Part shown: positions 11,095 to 21,881 of the stretch, one piece after another | Numbering within the stretch: the first letter of the stretch is position 1 | Layout: each line of letters begins with the position of its first letter | Assembly (NCBI GenBank): GCA_015227615.1 | Contig: JAALGZ010000004.1 | Span: 1,426,001-1,490,000, forward strand | Direction of reading: 5' to 3' | Length of the DNA: 64,000 bases | From: Labyrinthula sp. Ha | Taxonomy: Eukaryota; Sar; Bigyra; Labyrinthulida; Labyrinthulaceae | Position numbers and translations under genes: made by a program | The notes under the pieces: model-generated | What the model saw: the letters and a program-made list of their open reading frames with translations, nothing else | Databases searched by the model: none | Told to the model about the DNA's origin: nothing

Positions 11095-14000
11095 TTTACC
11101 TAGATTTAGCTTGGTTTCAATAATTATGATATCTATTGCTTTTTCCAAGATGTTATTTTGGAACCAAGTGGTTGATGACGTGTCATTGTGATTTATAAAT
11201 ATTGTTTCAATAGATTCTGTGAGCGACTTATCTAATTCCAAAAAGGTTCTTTGCAGAAAAACTCTCATTTAAAATGTTACTTATATAAAGTTAGATGAGG
11301 TCAGAAACTATTTTGGTACTATTCACTACCTCAGGTCACATAAATCACTAACTAATTATACTCCCTAGGTTATAAGGCTTAGTCAATTATAACAAGAAAA
11401 GTAAGACTAGTTGCATGTGAGAGAAATTTGGCCAAAGTTTAAGTTAATTGAATAAAAGTAATAATGAAATAAGAAAGCGCAAGCTTAGTGCTCATAAATA
11501 CCACATAAATTATGCTATGAACTGGGGTGAAGTTTGTATAGAGCATATGAGAACCAAATATTGTTATTTAGCAACAAATGCATCTTGACTTTAGCTAATG
11601 CTCCAAGACAAGTGTTTGGTGTTTTTTATAAATATTATGAATTTATTTATGGCCTCATCATGCATTTCAAAAATTGAATTAGTTGTTTTTCCACCATTCT
11701 TGCGAAACAAAATCAATAATAAAAAAATTTAACCTGACCTGGACTAAGTCAATAGCTTAATAGAAAAACTAAGCAACAATTAACTTCATGAGATATTAAG
11801 GATAAACAAAGATAATGTTGATCTGGTTTAAAGGATACGAATTTGTTGAGAAAATATAACCCACCGCTGGCGCGTCTGACTTTTCGTTTTTCTTAAGGTT
11901 CAACGTTCCAGTTAAGGGTAGTCGTTTTTACATTTGCTTAAAAAATTACATTGAAGAAACTTTTTTATCCCCATGGAATAGAGATGAAAATTCTCGCAAC
12001 TTAGTTATCAACTTTAAAAATGAATATTCTTTTCAGTTTGTCCAAAGCTTAAATATTATATATACTTTCAATAATTGAGTGACACTTCTGTTCTCATGTT
12101 GGTAATTAGGGGTGTCGTTTGAGGAAGAAATATCAAAGCTAAAATGATGTTATCAAAATTTTTGAGGTTTGATATTTTTTGGAGCCTTTTAATATTCTTC
12201 AAATGGTATTTGAGTTTTTCTTATGTATCATAATTCCTCGAATGATATTTGAGCCACGTACCTAAACGTCATAACGCCCAGATTCTTTTTTTTTCTCGAT
12301 TTTTTGCCGCATGAAAACTATGGAAAATGAATCACAAGAACTGGGAATATCCTGCGCATGGATGGGATCAGAAATTTATTTCCTGGAAAGGGCGCTGCCA
12401 AAAATGTTCTTATTGAAACACAGTATTGAGACGAACAACTTTGTGCGCGGCATGACCAGAACTTCAAATGTAACTCATAATATTATCAGAACTCACTCAA
12501 AGTAAAACCAAAATCCTCAAAGCTCGTTTGATGTAGCATGATAATATCAAAATGCATCCTACTGGTAATATTTCAAAGGAAATTTGCTCAATTCTATGCA
12601 GTAAATTTAAGTTGTGGGTAAAGAATAATTCTAATCTTTATCAAACTAGGGAAATGGTTGTTTCGCTCTAGTCTGGAAACAACAACAGCAGATATTCCTT
12701 AATTAGAGAACTTCAATAATTGCAGTCACTTATTGTCTTGGCAAAAAGGCTTATCATACTAATTAGGGTAACTTGAATTATCAAGTATTTGTACCGTTTG
12801 AACAAAATACTGCTCTCGAGTAAGCATAAAATGAAACAGATAACTTTAAATTTATGGAAACACTCAAGCCACCGAATATTTTTAAGCATTTTGGAAGCTA
12901 GTTAATATACATCTTAAATCAAATTAGTCCACACATGGGTATATCTAGAGCAAAATTTCCCCTCAACTCTTGTTTACTGACCATAGGTAAGTTTTCGTTT
13001 CATTTAGCATTAATAATTTTCTAAAAAAAAATTGTCTTGAGCTTTTACATACCAGAAATCTTAATGATTCCATATAAATCGTTTGAATAATCATCCTATC
13101 TGAAACTACCCTTAATGATTAAGGGATGGTAAAACATTAAAAAGTTATCAGTTCTATCGTCAATACAAAATCGGTGATATGGAAATCAGATCATTAACTT
13201 AATACAACCTTGTCCAGTATATAAGAAGTGTTAGTTCTCTAGGCTAAGAGTTTACAAGGCGAATAATTTTCACCTGAAGACTTACTTCAGTTTTCCTACC
13301 TCAGAGTTTAAGAAAATTCGAGGGCTATTATAAGTATATAGAAACACACATGCAATAATATTATATTAATTACTTGGAGCAATAAGAGTAGATGTACTTC
13401 ATTTTTATGGTAAAGGGGAAGCACTACGTAACGAATTAATCAGTGGAAATCACATAAATTACTTAAATAAAATTAATGGCTGGAAAGAATATAAATTATG
13501 AAGTATTATCTGGTTCTTTCTTTGATTATTAATATTAAATCTGACATTTTAATTCCATTATAGTTATTTTGGTTTTAAGTTGAGAAGAATTTTGTCATCA
13601 ATGCAAGATTGCGTTACATGGGCTTGACCCAAATGACCAAAGACTTATTAGTTCATTTTAATACTGTATGGAAACCTATATTATGTCCGTGCAACCGGAA
13701 ATAACCTTATAGTAAGATACATCTATGCTATATGTCCTTCTTTGCGGATTTCTTATATGGTGGGAAAATGGAACAATATTCATGGGTTATGTACCCCTGG
13801 ACCTTCTTGCCCAGTATTCTGCTGACAATTAATTAACTATTGATACTCAATCCAAATTTTTATGGAGCAGGCAGAATCAATCAATAAAATAAATGCAGAA
13901 AACGACATTTTGCTAGATGCGAAATAAGTTAGATTTGATCCCTAGTCGAAACAGAGAGCACTATAATTCATAAAGTTAAATTAAGGAGCGAGGTAGCCTG

Positions 14001-17000
14001 TTTTACTAACAAATAACTTGAACAGTATAGAAGTAGTTACTGTTAAGCTATTTCAATAAAAAATCAGTTAAAAAGGAACACGCTTGAATTTCTATTGAAA
14101 GTTGATCTGAGTACATAACTAAAGCAGCAAGAAATCTCGAATACATGGCGAGCTTTTTCTAGGCACCAGATAGTAGTATGCATCAATGAACAAAACATAA
14201 TAATCTCTTCAATATATTCAATGCAGTTGTAAAGGTTGCAATTAATGGTCTATTATAATTGTGATTGGGCTTCAGAATCGGCAGCTTGGTGTTGAAGATA
14301 GTTGTTGTAGGGTAGTTGACAAAAAGGGAAGTGAATACATTAAAGCGGGGCTGAAGCTTACGACGAAAATATTGTGTAAAGTTTTAATCGGCAAAAAAAA
14401 CTGAAACAGGTATAAAGAAGGTATAGCTAAAGGAATTGTTAGGGCTCTTGCTAACGTGACATACTATCGTGTGCACGATTTCTAGCACATAAAAGTCTAG
14501 GGCGATATCAGTAGTGTATTTCTTATATGGAGCAAACTCATATTCCAAGCAGAAATAATGCTACATTGCTGTTTAATTTAAATCTATATTCCAATTATCA
14601 AAGATGAAACTATCATTGGGATTACAAACCTATGTTTTCAATATCGATTAAAGGGAACAGGCCCTTGAAGCATAGCTAAGAATATCATAATTGCCGTTTA
14701 TTTAACAAAGCAAGAATATGCCACAATGAATTTACCATAACCTTTTTCATGAAGGTAGAGCAAATGATAGATGGCTATTTCTTTCAATATAGCGCCACAT
14801 TTGCGTAAAACTTTAGGAGCGAAGGGGCAAAGGAAAGTCTTAGAAGGTGTATACTTCGGAGTCTATAGTGTGTCAGACACTTATTGGAGTTGAATTTTAA
14901 TAAATAGTTTAGAAAAAGTGTAACAGGTAACAATAATTTGATACGGGTTTTGGAATTGGTTTATCTTATAGTTATAGCCATTTTTTTCAGAAATGAACCG
15001 TGTTTTTTCTGCATGTGATATAAAACTACATTTCTGTTTATATAAATACTAAACTGGTTCATTTACCCCTGTGCTACTGTTATAAGCTAACAAAAGAGAA
15101 AATAGACTCAACTTCTTTTAAAAACTCAAAGGGACTCTATTTCACGCCTTCTTTAGATATATATGTTAAGTTGTTTTGTAGCTTACTAAAAATGCAAAGC
15201 ACCGCGAACTTGAATGAAGTGTTTAGTGATAACCGGCTTTTACAATGTATAAAGTAAGCCAAGTCACAAAAATATCATCTCTATCAAAGTAAAAAAAGCA
15301 TTGTTGAGCATGATGTTAAAGCTAATAAAATGAGGTAAATAACTGTTAAGTTTTATTCATATACAATGTATTTTTAAGGTCTGAAGATTTCAAATAGCAT
15401 AATACTAGGGATGAAATCCTTAATCTTGCTATTAAGTTCTTTCTTTATAATCCCTTCTCAAATTGCACAGATTTTTTAGAGAGAAATTATGTCTTCAAAA
15501 TAACAAGGCTTTTTGTTACACGGGCGAAGCTTGGGTTGAAATACTGGAATGTTAATAAAAAATAGGTTGTATATATGCATCTTTTCAAGTTACATTCAAA
15601 ATACTTGTAACAGTTGAAACTATACTTAGGTATATTATCATCACCATTTTGTGAATCATGTAAATTTTTAGATTTAAAATAAGATCCGTTTCCGTCAGAG
15701 AAGAAGAAAAATTATATAAAACTTTTTCAATGACATAGCTTTAAAATATTAAAATATGTATGAATTCACCTTAGGAACCAATAATAAGTACATGCTATCT
15801 AAATAGACTGAAATATAACCATGAACATATAGATTATCCTGCTTTGAAACTTTCAGGAAACTCTAAAAGAATGCTTTATTGCTTCTTATATAGTTTTTCT
15901 GGGCGATGTTGATTTTGGATCCAAGGCTCCGGAGACATTTTGTAAAGTTCATTGAGTTGAAGTGTGCAAAAATTACTCATCATTATATGAGTACTGAGAA
16001 TTTATATTCATTCATAAACATAAGTTTTTCTCCAGGTGGATGGGAGCTTGACTCCTCTTGATATCTATAAACTTTATTCTCAAGTCATCATATAGTACTA
16101 AGAATTGCCATTGTTCCTACTCTCCTATGCATAAGGAAAAAAATCTAAATAAATTTCCAATGCCAATCTTGGTCGCAGCAAGAACTGTTATAAATGTTTA
16201 TGCTGATTTAATGCCCCATTTACCGTTTGATGACATGAGAATATTATCTACCGTGAATACAGCATTAAGAGAACAACAAGTTGTCTAGGTAAATAAAATA
16301 TTTTATATGTAAGTGGATAGAGTTTCTATCTCTCTTGATGTTTGTGTCCCATTAAATTTTATAAGAGTTTCTTTTGAAAAACTTGTATAGCAAGAAAACT
16401 GTAACAAGGTAACCTTGGAAAAGTCTTAAAATTACAGCACGACAGTTAACTATAAATTCTTGCAGAAACGGTGTTCATATAAGAATATGTCATCAGGAGA
16501 ATTCATAAGGAGAAGTCTCTATATTAATGAAATTCTTATTCTTTACTATTACAATATAAATTCAATGTTACTGTATGGACTAATCTTTAATTATAATGAC
16601 TAATCTGTGTAGCCGTTCTTATTTGCTCTTGGTGATGAGGGACATCATTAAATCAACGCATCATAGGTTTCCAGAGACGAATGTCCTTTAAAGAGGTATA
16701 TTTCTCTATGTAAAACAGAAAATTAGATGTGACTAAAATCTGGGAAGATTAAAGAATGAACTGTTTTTATAGGTGGAAAAACTAGTACATTGAGAAAAAC
16801 TCAATCTAAATCCAATAGTACTTTAGAGAGCTAACTGCTATCTTCCCTATACTGTGCTAGAAAGCTCTAATTTTACTAGGTTGAATCACCTCAGAAGAAA
16901 ACTAAGGTTTATAATTATGTGAAAAGTTAAAAGTATGTTTATGTTACTAAATACATACTTAAATTTAACTATACTTGACACTAAGCGTGACTTATAAAAC

Positions 17001-17767
17001 GACTGGTTCTATATCGTGAAGACATAAAAAAACACTTTTATAACTCAGATATTCTATTTAAATATAAAATAGTCATAATATATTTTTTTGAGTTATGAGC
17101 CCAAATACTGGGTTTTAATTGAAAAGCCCAGCTGGTATAAGTACTCCTTACACATGTGCGCTGTCATTGATGCGAGTGTTTCATGGAGCAGCAACTGTAC
17201 ACCCAGAAGAAAAAGTTTATCCACATGGTTATTCAGATAAATCTAATCAAGCATGTTATTATGCTCGCCCCCTCTAGGCTGGAATGATATGCGCATAGTA
17301 TTTCTTTCCCCAAACGTGATTTAAGGAAGGCAGCAAGAGAGGTGATTTAAATGGCTTTGTTCCTAATTCTTATGCAACGCCTTGAATCTATTAAATCGCC
17401 ATTTTTGAGCTCAACATTATTGTTTTAAGTAATAAGTGTCTGTAATATGGGTAGACCTTTTATTTCTCTTGATAATGGATAAGGGGACAGTACCCGATAC
17501 CAGAAAACATTAGGATGTTCATTTCTTACCTCCTATCAAACTCTAATAAATGGTTCAGATTGTTTTAATTCTTTGCATTGCTTAATAAAGTCAGAACATA
17601 TTAGTTAAATTATATTTTTATTTGTAAAAATGGTTTTCTCAAACCTAGATTCATCTTGAACTTATTCAACGTAGAGCTCCCAAACCTGTACCTATGCACA
17701 ATCTGGCATTACTGTGGAGAGGTTGCTCCGTGAATTTTGAATTTGAAACGAAGGCTTATATACAGTT
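11095..17767. other. Gene desert, about 6.7 kb
   Basis: After the PGK upstream region I see no gene I can support. A possible transposon remnant lies at 12105-12590 (listed separately). At 16127-16288 a 53-codon frame starting ATG CAT AAG gives a compositionally normal peptide (contains PMPILVAARTVINVYADL) but has no recognisable family and could be chance. No tRNA, CRISPR or long open frame was found. Confidence 0.5.
12105..12590 (+). mobile_element. Possible DNA-transposon remnant with a Cys-pair fragment
   Basis: A short frame from the ATG at 12327 encodes WEYPAHGWDQKF followed by KGRCQKC, which resembles the C-terminal zinc-ribbon piece seen in several transposase families; it stops soon after. 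On the left side the words TTTGAGG and ATTTGAG recur around ATGATATTTGAG. On the right side their inverses, CTCAAAG and ATAATATCAAA, recur. Inverted sub-terminal repeats around a zinc-ribbon fragment suggest a dead cut-and-paste element. Family and ends are not established. Confidence 0.3.
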
Positions 17768-18019
17768 ATGAGATATTACTGTGATTACTGTGATATGTAT
17801 CTTCCACATAGCTCCGCAACTAGTAGAAAACAACATAACTATGGATGGAAACATCGTGACAACTACAAAGCTTTTTATCAAAAGCTTTATGCTAAGCAAA
17901 AGCGAGAAGAATTGGAAAGAAATAGAGATTCTTTACCTGCACACCTGATCAAAGAAATGGAAAGCAAGATTAGGGCTTATGAAGTAGCGCCTCAATCATC
18001 ATATAGTGGTTTAGGTTAG
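17768..18019 (+). CDS. SNRPC: U1 small nuclear ribonucleoprotein C (short form)
   Basis: The 83-residue protein has the U1-C zinc finger at its very start: [14 protein letters not shown] with C5, C8, H23 and H29 (C-x2-C-x14-H-x5-H), followed by the conserved [13 protein letters not shown] helix. U1-C helps the U1 snRNP recognise 5' splice sites. Animal U1-C is about 160 residues with a Met/Pro-rich tail; here only about 40 residues follow the finger domain and that tail is absent. The ATG is the first in frame. RPB4 lies 107 bp downstream on the same strand. Introns in this window have relaxed 5' ends, so a reduced U1-C is notable, but the short length could also reflect an unseen further exon. 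Confidence 0.9.
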   Translation: MRYYCDYCDMYLPHSSATSRKQHNYGWKHRDNYKAFYQKLYAKQKREELERNRDSLPAHLIKEMESKIRAYEVAPQSSYSGLG

Positions 18020-18126
18020 GAATTTTTGATTAACTTAATAAGTTGTCTAGAACTCGTTCTTCTTACAGTTTAGAAATTGTCCCCTTAAAATCACAATATA
18101 TCATTACTGCAATACTAATATCACAA

Positions 18127-18584
18127 ATGGATGCGGAGGATTCAAGTGAACTAAGATTCAACGAGGCTTTAAACGGTGTTTATTTTCCTTTGTGTTAGGC
18201 TTAGATGCTACATTTCTATCTAATGCAGAGGTGGCTGTCATATTAGGAAAGGATAAAGATGAAGGTGAAGTTGAAAACGAAGTTTACCAAAAAACCCTTG
18301 CGCACTGCCAGAGATTCAGTGGGTTCATGGCTTCAGAGCTTAATATTTCCAATATATCCGCGCTTCAGGGTGAGCTGCAAAATAAAATGTTTGAAGATTT
18401 TAAACCTGATGGAACGATTGAAAGTAAGCAGTTGCACAATTTTGAAGTAACTGCTTTGATGAACTTGGATCCTGAGGATTATGATGAAGCTGTTGCCCTA
18501 ATACCAAGTATGCAAAAAAGATTTAGTGAGGACCAAATAGAAGAGCTCTTACAAATATTGTCTAAAGGTAAGAACAAGATGTAA
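18127..18584 (+). CDS. RPB4: RNA polymerase II subunit RPB4, two exons
   Basis: Exon 1 is 18127-18175 and exon 2 is 18199-18584, split by a 23-nt intron; together they give 144 residues. Exon 1 starts MDAEDSSELRFNEALN and joins GLDATFLSNAEVAVIL in exon 2. The family signature is clear in exon 2: YQKTLAHCQRFSGF, then LHNFEVTALMNLDPEDYDEA and ALIPSMQKRFSEDQIEELLQ, matching the RPB4/RPC9-like HRDC-type fold. RPB4 pairs with RPB7 to form the polymerase II stalk. Length fits the family (about 140). The start was chosen because the exon-2 frame has no ATG before the conserved region, and the upstream ATG joins it cleanly through the intron. Confidence 0.9.
18176..18198 (+). other. 23-nt intron in RPB4
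   Basis: Begins GTGTTT and ends GTTAG. Removing it joins AAC G to GC TTA and keeps the RPB4 frame; the alternative GT two bases later would create an immediate stop. Confidence 0.85.
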
Positions 18585-18811
18585 CTTTTACTACGTGGTA
18601 AGCAGCTGCCATCTTCTCTAAAATCATAGTTAATGTCTTGAAACAGAAGAGCAAAAAGATATTAATAAACCAAAAGATTTACTCCGTTGGCTTTCTACTA
18701 ATTCTAATCCCCTGATTCTTCTTAGCCCCTCATACTTGTATAGGTTCCATAGAGAGAGAACTGAATACACCCAATCTAGCATTCACATAAGTAACATTCT
18801 GGTTCCGTAAA

Positions 18812-19234
18812 TCAAATTAGGCCATGTCCATAAGCTCGGCTTCCACTAAGAAACCTGATCATCAATATAGCAAGGAGAGAGACTAAAGCTGCAGGGAGAG
18901 GTCCAAGGCACATATTAGAGGATGGTAAATCCGTTATATTTAGAACTATAGGAGAAATATTAATATTATTTTCCATTGGGCCGAGACATTTGCGTTTGCT
19001 TTGTGCTGTGTCATCTGTGCATAAAGCCTCAAAACATACTAAATCTTCTTCATCCCAGAAACTCTCAACAGATATCAAACTACTTCAAAAATAAAGCAAA
19101 AAAAGAGAATACAATTTATTTAAGGTGTAATCATTTAATGAGCTAATTAGTCTCCCGTCGTTAGATGTGACGGAGATGAAGCAATTTTCTTTAATATCCT
19201 TTGCTGATGAAATAACCGTCAAGTTGAACAACAT
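18812..19234 (-). CDS. Small single-pass membrane protein of unknown family, two exons
   Basis: Exon 1 is 19113-19234 and exon 2 is 18812-19082, giving 130 residues after removal of a 30-nt intron. The first 105 residues are soluble-looking, with cysteines at 18 and several more after residue 55 (VCFEALC, KCLGP, MCLGP) and N-x-S/T sites (NIS, NIT). A hydrophobic helix follows near the C terminus (PAALVSLLAILMIRFL), then a short basic tail. This could be a type I-like or tail-anchored protein with the Cys-rich part in the secretory lumen. I do not recognise the family. It is divergent from the DCC gene, with 90 bp between the start codons. The two exon frames join without stops, which supports a real gene, but no homology confirms it. 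Confidence 0.55.
19083..19112 (-). other. 30-nt intron in the small membrane-protein gene
   Basis: On the minus strand it begins GTATTC, is T-rich and ends TTGAAG. Removal joins AAA TT to T AGT TTG without a stop; unspliced, the exon 1 frame ends in TGA inside the intron. Confidence 0.6.
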
Positions 19235-19324
19235 TATTGCTATATTGCCACGTCATTAAGAACACATAGATTTTTTCAGTGCATTACCAAAAAGAAAGTC
19301 TGAAATCCCAAAAGGTAAGACGAT
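19235..19324. promoter_or_regulatory. Divergent intergenic region (90 bp)
   Basis: The start codons of the small membrane protein (minus) and the DCC protein (plus) are only 90 bp apart, so promoter elements must be shared or overlap. No TATA-like element stands out. Confidence 0.4.
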
Positions 19325-19867
19325 ATGAATAAGATACTCAGTTTATATGATGGAAGGTGTAATATCTGCAATTTTTTTGTTCGGTTTACGTTGACAAGAC
19401 ATTCTCCATATACTAAGATATGTTATGCCTCTTTACAAAGCTCGTTTGCTTTGAAAGAAATACAGGAAGCTGGTTTGAAGATTTCCCAAGTTTTCCCATC
19501 ATGTAACTTAACCTTTGAGGAGATCAAGAAACTTGACGCCGAAGAGAGAATAGAAAAACTTGGAGATCCTTCTTCAATGGTCATTATTAAAGATAAAAAA
19601 CCTTACATGAAGTCTGCTGGAGCTCTGTTGATGTTAAGCAGCCTTAAGCAACCTTATGGAGTGTTTGGGAAAATTCTCTCATACATTGTTCCAAAAGCTC
19701 TGGGAGATTTTCTGTACACTTTGTTCGCACAATATAGATTTATTCTGTTTGGAAAAACTGTTTATATCGATAAAACTTGGGTGGAAAAGTTTCAAGCAAA
19801 AGAAGACTTGTTTCTTGACAGTCATGAAGGTTTCCATTTTTGTCCTCTTCCCCAAAAAAGTAAATAA
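19325..19867 (+). CDS. DCC-family (DUF393) thiol-disulfide oxidoreductase-like protein
   Basis: The 180-residue protein opens with LSLYDGRCNICNFFVRF, the DCC-family hallmark YDG-x-C-x2-C, with C12 and C15 as the predicted redox pair. ICYASLQSSFA follows, as in the family (FA-x-LQS). Further on, MKSAGALLML and the end YTLFAQYRFILFGK match the usual A-R-x-R-x-x-x-F-G ending. These proteins are small and thioredoxin-like; physiological substrates are mostly unknown. At 180 residues it is longer than typical bacterial members (about 120-140), largely because of an inserted acidic helix near residues 60-80 (FEEIKKLDAEERIEKL). There is no signal peptide and no intron. It ends 64 bp from the convergent Kelch/RING gene. 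Confidence 0.88.
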   Translation: MNKILSLYDGRCNICNFFVRFTLTRHSPYTKICYASLQSSFALKEIQEAGLKISQVFPSCNLTFEEIKKLDAEERIEKLGDPSSMVIIKDKKPYMKSAGALLMLSSLKQPYGVFGKILSYIVPKALGDFLYTLFAQYRFILFGKTVYIDKTWVEKFQAKEDLFLDSHEGFHFCPLPQKSK

Positions 19868-19931
19868 ATAACATAAAGAAGCTTTACCAATAATACATAA
19901 CACTACACTTACGAGCTTTTAAACACACTGG

Positions 19932-21806
19932 TTATGTTTCTGTTACTCCATTCCTTCTGGGAAGCCGCAACCTTATATTCAAACAGCGCGGTTTGGGATT
20001 GTGGTCATCCATTTGAACAATAACCTCTTCCTTGCACAAAGGGCAGGAATTATTGCTCTTCAGCCAGATGTCAACACAATTTGGATGATAAATATGGTTA
20101 CAATCCAAAATGCGGCAGATATCGCCATCATTTAGCTCGCATAAGCATATACAACACGATAGACTCTCCATAAGTTCAAGTTCAACCGCTGTGTCGTCTG
20201 CCTCGGGTACAACCTCCTTCTTTGTTTCAGTAACCTCTGGAAGCTCTGAATATTTCTTATCAAGATATTTCCTCTTGTCTAGTCTTATTTTTTTTAGCTT
20301 CTCTATCGCTTCTTGTGATAATCCTGTATTCTGAGCTCTACCTGCATAAGATGCAAAAAAGTGTGGGTTCAACCCTACATCCGCATCAGTATTATTTTGA
20401 GCTGCTAGCATAACTATACCTAACAGAAAACCCATAATAGCAACAAATAAAAACAGTTCTACAATATATTGCATACTTAGTTGTTCTCCAAAATAAAGAA
20501 AGACGTTGTCATGAATATTTTCAAGATCAGTGATGATCAAACCAAAGTGGTTCATCATGTCTTCAATTCCTGTATAAAAAGGAACATCATATGTCCAAAG
20601 AAGGACATCAGCACCAGATATATACAAATTGTTTAGTTGCAAAGGGAGCCACTCGGCTTTTTCTGACTTTTCCTCTGGGTTCTTGAACGTACAGTAAGGA
20701 AAGCCCACTCCATCAGAATCAATACCACATCCAACATAAAAAGGCAACTGAACATCTTCACGCAAGCGCCGCTTACTGACACTGGCAGAATCACTGAATT
20801 CAGAAACAAGAAGTGTGGAGGAAGACCTTGACGACTCTGAGGCCCCTCCAAATATCAGCAAGGACCCGTCAATTAACACCATCTGGGAAAATGCCCTAGC
20901 ATAGAACTTAGAATACTCGCTAACAGAAAATTCATTACCTTGCACTTTTAGATCATGATAAGAAACAAGACGATGAATTTCTCTGGCCGTACTATTATAA
21001 TAGAGCAAATCCGGAGAATATTTTTTTCTGCCACTATTTTCCACAACACCGCCAAAAATAAAACAACCAGCTCCATGTTTGACTGATGCTGCTCCATATC
21101 GAAGAAGCATGTCGCCTTCGTTAACTGCAAACTTCTGTACTGTTTTGCTGGTATAATAAACAGAAACATTCTCGTTGAAATCGCATTTTTCATCTAGGCC
21201 TCCAAAAATATGAGCTTCATTGTCAAATATCTCAACAGAGGCCCCAAACAACTTAGGTACATTATCTTCACGAGTAAAAGTAAAGTTGCGGTCCTTGCTT
21301 ATCGAGAGTATAATTGTTTCCATGAACTCTGTCTTGTCACAATTTAGGGGATTTAAGACATCAACATCTGTGTATTTAACTCCACCTTGAATAAAAAATT
21401 CACATACATCAGTTTCATCCTTTAATATTCCTTGAGCTTCACCAACTCTATCCAAGGATGGTAACTCAGAAGATTCTCCTGTGAGGTTTCCACCATCATC
21501 TAAGGAAACAAGAGAATATTCATTATTAGAAAATTTCAGGGAATAAAAAGTATCCATACGAGGACAGTAAAACATTTTCCGTACCTCCGAAGAATATATA
21601 TGTTCGCTTACTTGATTTTCAGACAATACCCAGTGATACCTCCTGTCTTCTTGAATGGGATAAGGATCGGAGAAAAGAGCCAAAGCATTCCAAGCTACGA
21701 TAATGAAAATAACTGTCATAAATATAATAAAGATTTGTGAGAAGATAGCTCGTGCAGATTCAGATAGACATGTCTCAGCTCTTGATGTATGAACTTGTTG
21801 AAACAT
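19932..21806 (-). CDS. Membrane-anchored Kelch-like / RING-H2 E3 ubiquitin ligase
   Basis: The 624-residue protein has two hydrophobic segments, at about 21-45 and 445-468. Between them is a long domain with Kelch-type IFGG turns (AHIFGGLDE, CFIFGGVVE, LLIFGGASE), cysteines and N-glycosylation sites, consistent with a lumenal beta-propeller. After the second segment, residues about 551-590 form a RING-H2 finger: CCICLCEL, then CNHIYHPNC and CPLC. This predicts cytosolic N and C termini, a lumenal propeller and a cytosolic RING that recruits ubiquitin-conjugating enzymes. I chose the ATG at 21806; the frame is open 25 codons further but has no upstream ATG before a TAA. A role in quality control or receptor turnover is inference only. 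The gene has no intron. Confidence 0.85.
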   Translation of the reverse strand: MFQQVHTSRAETCLSESARAIFSQIFIIFMTVIFIIVAWNALALFSDPYPIQEDRRYHWVLSENQVSEHIYSSEVRKMFYCPRMDTFYSLKFSNNEYSLVSLDDGGNLTGESSELPSLDRVGEAQGILKDETDVCEFFIQGGVKYTDVDVLNPLNCDKTEFMETIILSISKDRNFTFTREDNVPKLFGASVEIFDNEAHIFGGLDEKCDFNENVSVYYTSKTVQKFAVNEGDMLLRYGAASVKHGAGCFIFGGVVENSGRKKYSPDLLYYNSTAREIHRLVSYHDLKVQGNEFSVSEYSKFYARAFSQMVLIDGSLLIFGGASESSRSSSTLLVSEFSDSASVSKRRLREDVQLPFYVGCGIDSDGVGFPYCTFKNPEEKSEKAEWLPLQLNNLYISGADVLLWTYDVPFYTGIEDMMNHFGLIITDLENIHDNVFLYFGEQLSMQYIVELFLFVAIMGFLLGIVMLAAQNNTDADVGLNPHFFASYAGRAQNTGLSQEAIEKLKKIRLDKRKYLDKKYSELPEVTETKKEVVPEADDTAVELELMESLSCCICLCELNDGDICRILDCNHIYHPNCVDIWLKSNNSCPLCKEEVIVQMDDHNPKPRCLNIRLRLPRRNGVTET

Positions 21807-21881
21807 ACCTATATTTTCTCTTCTGTTTTTCTGACTTATTCGCAATTGCCCAAAATTAGGCTCAAGTAACTTATATGACAC

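Noticed and set aside
11095-11268. 58-codon N-terminal extension of phosphoglycerate kinase
   Set aside because: Open by chance or a leader; it is acidic, not presequence-like, and the family start matches the ATG at 11094.
18585-18811. Open segments on both strands between RPB4 and the small membrane protein
   Set aside because: They need speculative splicing and RPB4 already ends at a normal family length.
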